The translations under genes were made by a program, and so were the position numbers. Shown here piece by piece: positions 54,711-64,000 of a DNA stretch of 64,000 bases. Location of the stretch: assembly GCF_029407905.1 (NCBI RefSeq), contig NC_073628.1, positions 46,397,501 through 46,461,500 on the forward strand, in the 5' to 3' direction. This DNA is from Bubalus kerabau (taxonomy: Eukaryota > Chordata > Mammalia > Artiodactyla > Bovidae). The stretch's first letter is position 1. Each line of letters begins with the position of its first letter. The notes beneath the pieces are model-generated. The model made no database searches. It saw nothing but the letters and a program-made list of their open reading frames with translations, and was not told the origin of the DNA.

Positions 54711-55523
54711 GATGAAGAGAACCCCCACTCACCCCTCCAAGGGCCACAGACTTTCCAGAAGCCTCCTGAACTCCCCATAATTCCAGTTTGCCATTTGTCC
54801 ATTGGAGCTGTTCAGTCTGTTTATACCTGTAGGTCAGGGGTCATTAAAGGCTCAGATCTGTCTTTTCCCCTTTTCTAACCCTTTGCTTTACTGCTAAAGA
54901 TTCTCTACTGTTTCGAAGTTACTTGACTCTGGGAGGATTAAGGACGGACTGCCTTTTCAGTCTCCCTAGGCGTGCAAGGTTGTCCTGTGTTTTCCTTTTG
55001 TTTTGTAATACCTGGTAAAAGTCTCAGATTTGTTCATTATTTTGCATTCTTCCTCCACATGTTCTGAAGGACAAGGTTATTTTAGAGGAATGTTTTAGAA
55101 TTTCACTGATCTGCATTTGAAAACTGGTTCTACCTTTCACTGGTTGTCTTTAAGTCACCTAATGTCTCTAAGCATTGTTCATTCGTAAACCAAATGTAGT
55201 GTATTAAAACATACATCAATAGCTCCCTTTATTAATTGAGATGACATAATGATACTTAGGACATATTTAAAGTTCTTTAGCCAGACAGAGATGTATGTGC
55301 CTATTTTTTAAATGCACGATGTTAGCTATTTTGGATAGTTAATAAATTATTCAAATAAATTAAAAAATAACTTGATATTCTAGTAGGTCAAGAAATTGTG
55401 ACACACTTCTCAATTGATTAAAACAAAAAAATAGGAACTTCTGTTTATTACCAGTTGTCTCATTGAGCCTCAGATCTTTGTGTATTAGTGAGGTAGCAAT
55501 TTTCTCCTTCTGTATGAATGAGA

Positions 55524-55745
55524 GGGCTTCTCTGATGGCTCAGAGGGCCAAGAATCCTGTCATCTGCAATGCAGGAGACACTAGAGCCTTGGGTTCCATC
55601 CCTGGGTTGCGAAGATCCCCTGGAAGAAGAAATGGCAACCAATTCCAGTATTCTTGCCTAGAGAATCCCATGGACAGAGGAGCCTGGTGGGCTACAGACC
55701 ATGGGGATCTTCAAGAGTCAGACATAACTGAGCCACTAAGCACTC
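55524..55745 (+). mobile_element. Bov-tA SINE (sense)
   Basis: GGCTTCTCTGATGGCTCAGA head, CCAGTATTCTTGCCTAGAGA core, GTCAGACATAACTGAGCCAC tail. GAATGAGA occurs on both sides (about 55516 and 55751), a probable TSD. Confidence 0.92.
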
Positions 55746-55985
55746 ACAACGAATGAGAAATTTAAGACATGGCCAGGATCATACAACAAGACGGTGGCAA
55801 AACCTGTAGTACACCAATTTTGTGGCAATTGATTTTATTTATCCTTGGAAACACATCTTTTTTTCCTACTTGTCATTTTTAGGATCAACTTTTCTCCAAA
55901 TGAATGGATTCTAACGCTGATCATAGCATGCTTGTTGTATGTCAATTGATAACAACAAAACTTTTACCAGGAATTTCACTCATCA

Positions 55986-56790
55986 TGTTACCTGATGAAA
56001 CTTGGGTCTGCTAGCCTGATGGGCAGCAAAGTCAATCTACTGACACTGGGTTGAGGAGAAGGAGTACGGTGTTTATTATAGGGTGCCAAATAGAGAGAAC
56101 AGACACCTCAAACTCAAATGACCGGAAATCATAGATGGCTTTCAAGGGGAGGGTTTTTAAAGACAACATTTGAGAAGCTGGTTGCAGCTCATGGACTTTC
56201 TTCTGATTGGTTGGTGATGAGGTAACCAGATGTTGTTTCAGAAATCTGAATCATCAACTTTGTGGTTCTAAGTAGTCTCAGGTCTATGTCCTTGTGGTCA
56301 ACACGTAGTCACCATACTCCAGCTATGTGGGGATCTCAGTTTCTGCAGAACAGCTCAAAGATATGCATCAGATTGTTATATTGTTTCAACTATCATTACT
56401 TTTCTTGCTTTACCACTTTTCCTTTATTTCTGTATTCGCTCACTTCCATAATGGTAATTGCTTGTGTCTGCTCTTTGGAACTCAGGGAAGGCCTAGGAGA
56501 TTAAAGCCTTTTACTACAAAATATAAATGGGGGCACTGTGGGGCTTTTGTATCTGGGAGGGCCCTTCGAGGTACTGCTTGGTTTCAGTCCGCCTTTTTCT
56601 TTGACACTCCTTAATCCTGACAGGAATAGAGACCAAATGGGAAAAAGGAATAAGGTTTGTTTGGATAGAGAGGTTCATCATGAACTTGGCAGGGGAATTT
56701 AGTTTTAGGGGAGTCATTTCGATAATAAAGTCTGATAATTATCTCCTGTGTGTGTGTGTTTGTGTGGGCAGGGTCAAGCCTCCCGTAACA
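55986..56790 (-). mobile_element. Retroviral LTR (antisense) with TGTTAC/GTAACA ends
   Basis: 805 bases with inverted termini TGTTAC...GTAACA. On the - strand a poly(A)-signal-like AATAAACACCGTACTCC (complement of about 56068-56084) is followed by the end of R and U5. Contains (TG)n at 56743-56762. No exact TSD visible. Lies in FOLH1 intron 2, opposite to the gene. Confidence 0.65.
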
Positions 56791-58169
56791 ATTCTTTCAT
56801 ATAAGAGTAGAGTTATAGCTATGACTTCAGGAAATTTGCATACTTTGTGTCTATTTTAGTTATGTTACAGTTTGGATTTGTGTAATAGGGAATAAAATAG
56901 CAACATGTTGGCTGTGTAATGTTTTCTTTCCAGGTTGATGAGGAAATGCATAGATGCCTCAGCTGCCTCTTAAAATTGTGTTCTTTTCATTACTTTATTT
57001 TGCAAATATACATTAGAAATCCTATGTAGGGTTTTAAACTTCTAAATATTTATTGAATGAGAATTGTAGTACTGTTTTTGTAAATAACAATTTAAATGAT
57101 TTTACTCTAATTATAAAATTAATCCCAGGATTCCCCTTCCTCCCTTATTTTTTTTTAAGGGATTCAACACTTGAAATTAGGACGACTATAGCTATGTTAG
57201 TTATTCGTTTGTTTTTTTTTTAATCACTGTAAGAATGGAAGTAGATTGAGTTTAGAAAAACCTACATAATTAGAATGAGAAATTCATGAAGCTCAAGACA
57301 TTTATAAGCTAGAAATGAATAAATGTCGTTTCATCACACATGATGCTTTGTCATATGGGATTTTTTTTCTTGATGTAAATTGAAAATAACAGTGAACTGA
57401 ATCTTCAAGGAAACAACAAATTTCCAAGAAAGAGAACTTTAAAACAAAAGCCCCAGTATCTACACATACTAAATGAGAAATTAGTCTATTCTTGAAAATA
57501 TTTGTGGTAGCTAAAATTTTAGCCACATAGTTTGTTATTTGTTAAAGATATTCTTGGTCAGACTAATTCTTATTGTTGATTTTTAGTATTATACCTAGAA
57601 TGCATGGTGATTGGAATACAAAAGATTCAGTTTGAGCTTCTGTAAATATGTCCAAATTACTTCTTAAAGAAGACAATTTAAAATGGCTGCTAATCAAAAG
57701 GTTTCTCACTTGGCTATAATGTTCATTATTTTAAAATAAATGTGATTATCAGTAGTTCTTGGAATGTCACAGCTTGATCTTTGGCTGAAAATATTTTTTA
57801 CTTTCCAATTATATTTTACAAGGTGAAATAAATAGATAATTCCATGAAAGTTCAAATATGCCTGAGTCTTAAGGAAAGAATAGAACACTTTCCTCATCTA
57901 ATATGGAGAGATCCTCTACAGGTGTACACATACCAATTCTCTATGAAGATCACTTTTTCTGATTTTTCTCTTGAATGAGTACAAATTAGAGCATGAAGAT
58001 TTTAAAACACTTTAAAATCTATTTGACGTCATAATGGTACCACTTTGCTTTTTTAAAGTGTAGCATTTGAAAGTATTTTTTTTTAATGTAAATCTGCTTT
58101 ATTTGGTTGTTGACTTAAGACAAAGGCTGACTAAACAATTTCTAACTACTTTCAATTTTTGTTCAACAG

Positions 58170-58356
58170 TAATTTTACACGGATACCGCATTTAGCTGGA
58201 ACAGAACAAAACTTCCAGCTTGCAAAGGAAATTCAAGCTCAGTGGAAAGAATTTGGCCTGGATTCTGTTGAGTTAGCCCATTATGATGTCCTGTTGTCCT
58301 ATCCAAATGAGACTGTTCCCAACTACATCTCAATAATTGATGAAGATGGAAATGAG
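58170..58356 (+). CDS. FOLH1: FOLH1 exon 3
   Basis: 187 bases: completes codon 75 and encodes residues 76-137, ending in phase 0. It covers the rest of the N-terminal protease-domain segment (PHLAGTEQNFQLAKEIQAQW, about 81-100; EFGLDSVELAHYDVLLSYP, 102-120) and the beginning of the apical domain, which in the human enzyme starts at about 117. Two N-glycosylation sequons are present, NFT at 76 and NET at 121, at the same positions as in human. Acceptor GTTCAACAG|T, donor AATGAG|GTAAAA. The catalytic zinc ligands lie in later exons outside this window. Confidence 0.96.
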
Positions 58357-59514
58357 GTAAAAAGAAAGAAAAAATAAGCTCCCCCATCTTCTCTTTTGAA
58401 ATGCCTTCTGTAAAAGAATGCCCTGTGCCATCTCCAAAGGCTGATAGAAATCAGTATTGACACTTGTGAATGATGCCTTTAATGATCTTACTATTGGTGC
58501 CAACTCTTTCTTAATGATGTTTGAATATAACGTGATGTTGAAAAGATTCTGAGAAATTGATGCTTGATGGCAGTTGCTATTTTCTTCTTTTTAACTATTG
58601 TTCACTAACAAAATATGATATGTTAGTAAACTGCGGCTAAATTAGATACACTTTTGATTGGTTCAGATGATAAAAGATCATGCATCAATTTGAGGATGCT
58701 AGGAAATTGAGAGATGTGTTGTTTGAGCCAGTAGGTTTTTATTGGTAATTCATGATTATATTTCCTATGATCATGTATTCAGCTGTGTACCCAGAACTTG
58801 GGTGTGGGCATTTGGAAAGAAGAGAGTTTGGAGAGAAACACTCAAGAATTACATCTATGCTAAAAATTTGCAATCTTCTTTGCTAGTTAGGGCACATAAT
58901 TGGAAAAGAAGATGATACAAGTAGTTGAGATATTTCATATCATGATGTATATTCAATATGAAAACTCATAAAATATAACTCACATATTCATCACTATTTG
59001 CCTTAGAGCTACCATATCCATATCTAAAATAGCCCTTTTCCTCTAGATAGCTTTCTTGAGTCCCCTTCGCTGGAGCTTCTAAATTGCATATAGCTTCAAA
59101 TGTATCCAGTTTGATTGGTCAGCACAAAATATCATGTGATTTTTGTACATACAAATTTTTAATCACCTCCTCTTATTGACTAATGAATCAGCCTCGTCTT
59201 AATGATTAATATGCTATTTTGTAGTCAGTGATATAATCCCATGGTAAATTTCCTAATATGAGTTGAAACTTTACATATTCACTCTTTTTAAATTATAGTA
59301 GTTAATACAGTTTAACTTTTAAAAATACTGTCAAACCATTTCACAATTATAAAAATATTTTTAAGGTTGGTACGGGGAATACCAATATACTCCATAAAAT
59401 TCCGTAGCCTTTATAAGTGGTGACATTATCTATATAATTATTAAAGAGTCTTTAAAAGTATATTTAGGAAGAGTATTTGATCACGTAGTAAAATGCCAGT
59501 AATATTAAAAAATA

Positions 59515-59735
59515 CGTGGAAACAGTGGGGGAGGGAGAGAGTGAGACGAATGGAGAAAGTGGCATCAACATATATACACTATTGGTTTAAGATGGACAGC
59601 TGGTGAGAAGTCCCTGTGTAGCACAGGGAGCCCAGTCTGGTGCTCTGTGATGACGTGTATGTATAATTAAGACTGATTTGCATTGTTGTATGGCAGAAAC
59701 CAAAACTACACTGTAAAATTAAAAAAAAAAATTAA
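59515..59735 (+). mobile_element. L1 3' end fragment (sense)
   Basis: GTGGGGGAGGGAGAGAGTGA, ATTGTTGTATGGCAGAAACC and an A-rich end: last ~220 bases of an L1. Confidence 0.85.
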
Positions 59736-60526
59736 GGTTAAAAAAATACAAGGTTAAAAAAATGCATTAAACCAAATTTGATTTCTCAAGTTTGGTGATT
59801 GTATACAATGAGGAAAATAACAAACTTTCATTTTTCTTCTCTTTTCTTCCTCTTCACTTCCCAGTTTCATCCCTACCTTTGCTTTTATTCCATTTCATTA
59901 TTTGTTTTTCCTATTATAAGCATTTATGAAATTTCTAAAGCCTGTCGCATAACATAAACATATAATTAGAAGTTTCATTTTGGAGGTTTTCCTGAATGGG
60001 GTTAGCTGCCAAAAGCTTATTAACTTTTTTGAAAGTTATATCATTAATTCAGTTTTGTTTTTATCCAGTTATACCTGCACATAAATATTCACACAGTTCT
60101 TCAAAGGGCCTTGCTTCTTCCCTATTTCCCTCTTCCCTGAGGGAGTCACTGTGCAGCCCTGAGTTGATTCTTTTGATGTATACCTCTGCTTCTTTAAATG
60201 ATGCGCTTGTAGTGCTTGTGTTTCAGATTCAGGCATTTTCTTTTGATCTGGTGACAGTTCAGCTCTATTCTCACCCCTCTGCCAACTACAGATACTCTCT
60301 TACTGGGTCCCCATCTCCCAGATCAGTTAATGTGACTGACCGTTCATAGCTAAGCTAGGTAAACGGCGAACTTTACTGTCCTGCGTGGCACAGGCATGTT
60401 CTCCTTCCCACAGACAACAAATATGATTAATATTTTATAGATTCTACCAGAAATGTTTTCAATACATATTATGCATTATTTTCTCTTTATTTATGTAGGG
60501 ACAATGTGCCATATAGATTGAACTAT

Positions 60527-60541
60527 ATATATATATATATA
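60527..60541. repeat. (TA)n microsatellite
   Basis: Short run of eight TA units. Confidence 0.85.
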
Positions 60542-60935
60542 TTGCCTTTTTATGTTGCAAAAGTTAAATAAAAATTTGTAAACCAAAATTATTTTAGTTA
60601 TACTCAGAATACATAGTTTGAGGCTATGTTAGTGAATGTTGGATAGTGAACATTGCTCAAGGGTGTATTGTCTGTCTTTGATGAAGTCACCCAAAAGAGT
60701 CATTTCCTTGACCATAAGAAACTTTTCCCAGTTGTTGGAATAACTCATAAACTGGATGTGAAGTCCACCTGCTCAGTGGTGCTGTAAAATTGAAGGTTAC
60801 CATAAAGGCAAATCAAGTGAGACCAGGTTGAAGACTCCCTTGACTGAAAGACTTGCTGATGTGATGACTTTGTCTCAAGGTGGATTCTTATTGCACTTTA
60901 GTATAGTTTTTCTTTTTTTTTTTTTTTTTTGCATT

Positions 60936-60970
<35 letters not shown>

Positions 60971-61303
60971 ATTTTATTTTTAAACTTTACATAACTGTAT
61001 TAGATTTGCCAAATATCAAAATGAATCTGCCACAGGTTTACATGTGTTCCCCATCCTGAACCCTCCTCCCTCCTCCCTCCCCATTCCATCCCTCTGGGTC
61101 GTCCCAGTGCACCAGCCCCAAGCATCCAGTATCGTGCATCGGACCTGGACTGGCAACTCATTTCATACATGATATTTTACATGTTTCAATGCCATTCTCC
61201 CAAATCTTCCCACCCTCTCCCTCTCCCACAGAGTCCATAAGACTGTTCTATACATCAGTGTCTCTTTTGCTGTCTCGTACACAGGGTTATTGTTACCATC
61301 TTT

Positions 61304-63055
61304 CTAAATTCCATATATATGCGTTAGTATACTGTATTGGTGTTTTTCTTTCTGGCTTACTTCACTCTGTATAATAGGCTCCAGTTTCATCCACCTCATT
61401 AGAACTGATTCAAATGTATTCTTTTTAATGGCTGAATAATACTCCATTGTGTATATGTACCACAGCTTGCTTATCCATTCATCTGCTGATGGACATCTAG
61501 GTTGCTTCCATGTCCTGGCTATTATAAACAGTGCTGCGATGAACATTGGGGTACTCGTGTCTCTTTCCCTTCTGGTTTTCTCAGTGTGTATGCCCAGCAG
61601 TGGGATTGCTGGATCATAAGGCAGTTCTATTTCCAGTTTTTTAAGGAATCTCCACACTGTTCTCCATAGTGGCTGTACTAGTTTGCATTCCCACCAACAG
61701 TGTAAGAGGGTTCCCTTTTCTCCACACCCTCTCCAGCATTTATTACTTGTAGACTTTTGGATTGCAGCCATTCTGACTGGTGTGAAATGGTACCTCATAG
61801 TGGTTTTGATTTGCATTTCTCTGATAATGAGTGATGTTGAGCATCTTTTCATGTGTTTGTTAGCCATCTGTATGTCTTCTTTGGAGAAATGTCTATTTAG
61901 TTCTTTGGCCCATTTTTTGATTGGGTCATTTATTTTTCTGGAGTTGAGCTGTAGGAGTTGCTTGTATATTCTCGAGATTAGTTGTTTGTCAGTTGCTTCA
62001 TTTGCTATTATCTTCTCCCATTCTGAAGGCTGTCTTTTCACCTTGCTAATAGTTTCCTTTGATGTGCAGAAGCTTTTAAGGTTAATTAGGTCCCATTTGT
62101 TTATTTTTGCTTTTATTTCCAATATTCTGGGAGGTGGGTCATAGAGGATCCTGCTGTGATGTATGTCAGAGAGTGTTTTGCCTATGTTCTCCTCTAGGAG
62201 TTTTATAGTTTCTGGTCTTATGTTTAGATCTTTAATCCATTTTGAGTTTATTTTTGTGTATGGTGTTAGAAAGTGTTCTAGTTTCATTCTTTTACAAGTG
62301 GTTGACCAGAGTTCCCAGCACCACTTGTTAAAGAGATTGTCTTTAATCCATTGTATATTCTTGCCTCCTTTGTCGAAGATAAGGTGTCCATATGTGCGTG
62401 GATTTATCTCTGGGCTTTCTATTTTGTTCCATTGATCTATATTTCTGTCTTTGTGCCAGTACCATACTGTCTTGATAACTGTGGCTTTGTAGTAGAGCCT
62501 GAAGTCAGGTAGGTTGATTCCTCCCGTTCCATTCTTCTTTCTCAAGATCGCTTTGGCTATTCGAGGTTTTTTGTTTTTCCATACAAATTGTGAAATTATT
62601 TGTTCTAGCTCTGTGAAGAATGCTGTTGGTAGCTTGATAGGGATTGCATTGAATCTATAGATTGCTTTGGGTAGTATACTCATTTTCACTACATTGATTC
62701 TTCCAATCCATGAACATGGTATATTTCTCCATCTGTTAGTGTCCTCTTTGATTTCTTTCACCAGTGTTTTATAGTTTTCTATATATAGGTCTTTAGTTTC
62801 TTTAGGTAGATATATTCCTAAGTATTTTATTCTTTCCGTTGCAATGGTGAATGGAATTGTTTCCTTAATTTCTCTTTCTGTTTTCTCATTATTAGTGTAT
62901 AGGAATGCAAGGGATTTCTGTGTGTTGATTTTATATCCTGCAACTTTACTATAGTCATTGATTAGTTCTAGTAATTTTCTGGTGGAGTCTTTAGGGTTTT
63001 CTATGTACATAGAAAACCCTAAAGACTCCACCAGAAAATTACTAGAACTAATCAA
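61304..63055 (-). pseudogene. L1 ORF2 C-terminal half, open frame
   Basis: 583 codons without a stop. The first ~16 residues come from the inverted arm and are not L1 sequence in register; true ORF2 begins at about residue 17 (from position ~63006). It encodes the region after the reverse transcriptase catalytic core and the complete C-terminal cysteine motif CX3CX7HX4C, read as CWRGC...HCWWEC, and ends at the ORF2 stop. Lacking the endonuclease and the RT active site, it cannot move on its own. The lack of stops indicates recent insertion. Confidence 0.9.
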
Positions 63056-63090
63056 TGACTATAGTAAAGTTGCAGGATATAAAATCAACA
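62923..63090. repeat. 168-bp perfect palindrome (84-bp arms, no spacer)
   Basis: Left arm 62923-63006 and right arm 63007-63090 are exact reverse complements by eye; the centre is CTATGT|ACATAG. Outside the arms the left continues into L1 and the right into the TSD. Confidence 0.95.
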
Positions 63091-63428
63091 TATAGTTTTT
63101 CTTAGACTCTCCCCCAGTGATTCAGTTCAGTTTGTTCTCTATTACAGAGAAAAATTACAGGAAAAATGGAAGATGTGGGAATTTTTGAAGAGTAGTAGTT
63201 GATTTGGTTTCATTTGAGATTCTGTCAGCACCTGAAGTAGGTAATTGGTGCTTCAGTATAGTGTCAGCTCAGATTTTCTCTACATCTCCCAGCACCTTTA
63301 AATTACTGCACTGGCCAGGACCTATAGTTTAATATTGAAAGGAAGTGAAGACAGCAGGTGTCCTTGACTTGAATGTCTTTAATGTTTCACCTTAATTTTG
63401 ATATTTATGTCAGCTTACCTTAATTCAG

Positions 63429-63615
63429 GGCTTTCCAGGTGGCACTAGTGGTAAACAACCCGCTTTCCAATGCAGGAGACATAAGAGACGTGGGTTCGAT
63501 CCCTGGGTCGGGAAGATCCCCTGGAGGACGGCACGGGAACCCGCTCCAGTATGCTCTTCTGTCCCGGGGATCACAGAGATTGGAGACAACTGAATCGACT
63601 TAGCACAGCATGCAC
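63429..63615 (+). mobile_element. Bov-tA SINE (sense), 7-bp TSD
   Basis: GGGCTTTCCAGGTGGCACTA head with a well-kept box B (GTGGGTTCGATCCCTGGGTC), core CCGCTCCAGTATGCTCTTCT, tail GAGACAACTGAATCGACTTA. TAATTCA at 63422-63428 and 63616-63622. Confidence 0.92.
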
Positions 63616-64000
63616 TAATTCACTTTACAAGTTCACCAGGACTTTTTTGTCATGAATTTATATTGAATTTTATCAGAAATTTTTTCTTTTTCTAGATAAC
63701 TTTCGAGATGAGCATATAAGTTTTCTTTTTCACAATGATAATTATAATAAATGATGTACTATTAGATTAGTTTACATTTTTGAAATGTATAATATTAGTC
63801 TGTAGTAGAGTTTTCAACTCATATCTGTATACATTTATTATATTGATAACATGTTTGGCCTGTATTTCTGCAATTTGCTTATTTGGTTATAATTTCTAGA
63901 TTATACTTGTCTTATAAAATGAGTTTTTAATCTCTGAAATAGGTTGTGTTGTATTTAAAAAATCTTTTAGTATTTCAGATCAAAGGAAAACCACTTGGTT

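Larger units (their letters stand above)
52313..58169 (+). other. FOLH1: FOLH1 intron 2
   Basis: 5.9 kb GT-AG intron with a MIR, a BOV-A2, two Bov-tA, a BovB 3' end fragment and two LTRs, all listed separately. 56791-58169 is AT-rich and repeat-poor. Acceptor TTCAATTTTTGTTCAACAG. Confidence 0.9.
60915..63090 (-). mobile_element. Young L1 LINE (antisense) with foldback 5' end and 13-bp TSD
   Basis: 2176-base insertion with perfect TSD TATAGTTTTTCTT at 60902-60914 and 63091-63103. On the - strand it has a long A tail (complement of about 60915-60963, interrupted), a 3' UTR, and the C-terminal half of ORF2. The 5' end is not a plain truncation: 63007-63090 is the exact reverse complement of 62923-63006, with no spacer, and abuts the TSD. 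The element is antisense to FOLH1. Confidence 0.95.
58357..64000 (+). other. FOLH1: FOLH1 intron 3 (partial)
   Basis: Runs to the window edge; exon 4 is not reached. Holds an L1 3' end (59515-59735), a young antisense L1 (60915-63090) and a Bov-tA (63429-63615). The + strand open frame at 59996-60349 (117 codons) resembles nothing I know. In human, a FOLH1 enhancer is known in intron 3; I saw no tandem element here that I could equate with it. Confidence 0.85.

Noticed and set aside
58170..58356. NAALAD2 as an alternative identity for the exons
   Set aside because: Exon 1 and stalk residues follow FOLH1 (MWN...HETDSA, SSNEATN) and not NAALAD2.
59996..60349. 117-codon + strand frame in intron 3
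   Set aside because: No recognisable domain and in an intron; not supported as a gene or as FOLH1 exon 4.
63429..63500. tRNA-like sequence with box B
   Set aside because: It is the tRNA-Glu-derived head of a Bov-tA SINE, not a tRNA gene. The same holds for other SINE heads in the window.

Overview
The window is nuclear DNA from a ruminant, most likely a bovid. It is packed with repeats restricted to or typical of ruminants: BovB (RTE-class) LINEs, Bov-tA and BOV-A2 SINEs, CHR/ART2-type tRNA-Glu SINEs, and bovine-type L1s and endogenous retroviral LTRs. I see no prokaryotic features, no CRISPR and no stand-alone RNA gene. The species cannot be fixed from the sequence alone.

The only gene I can support is the 5' part of FOLH1 (folate hydrolase 1, also called glutamate carboxypeptidase II or PSMA) on the + strand. 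A TATA-less CpG island lies at about 49120-49650. Exon 1 coding sequence is 49360-49477, exon 2 is 52207-52312 and exon 3 is 58170-58356. Introns follow GT-AG, phases are consistent, and the three exons give residues 1-137 colinear with the human protein. The gene continues beyond the right edge.

Layout. 1-18.4 kb is intergenic: BovB 3' ends in both orientations, many SINEs, three L1 3' ends, and a near-perfect 243-bp inverted duplication at 9511-10389. 18.7-23.9 kb is a decayed class I (gamma-type) endogenous retrovirus on the - strand, with gag, protease and reverse transcriptase remnants but most of RNase H/integrase and env missing. 24.1-25.9 kb holds two further LTRs. 26.8-33.1 kb is a retroposon-rich block with the longest BovB copy (endonuclease plus reverse transcriptase, broken), an L1, microsatellites and an antisense BovB. 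34.5-38.5 kb holds rearranged retroviral pieces, with gag and an LTR on - and a leader-like piece on +. 38.7-48.9 kb is mostly AT-rich single-copy sequence with a solo LTR (42706-43940), a telomere-like foldback (46908-46938) and a BovB 3' half. 48.9-64 kb is FOLH1 promoter, exons 1-3 and introns, with intronic SINEs, two related LTRs and a young antisense L1 whose 5' end is a perfect 84-bp foldback.

The genes do not form a system. FOLH1 is the host gene and the other coding traces are dead retroelements. The best unusual signals are structural: the inverted duplication, the L1 foldback, the BovB-like patch at the end of the solo LTR and the telomere-like hairpin. Repeat boundaries were read by eye and are usually good to about 5-20 bases, or exact where a target-site duplication (TSD) is given.
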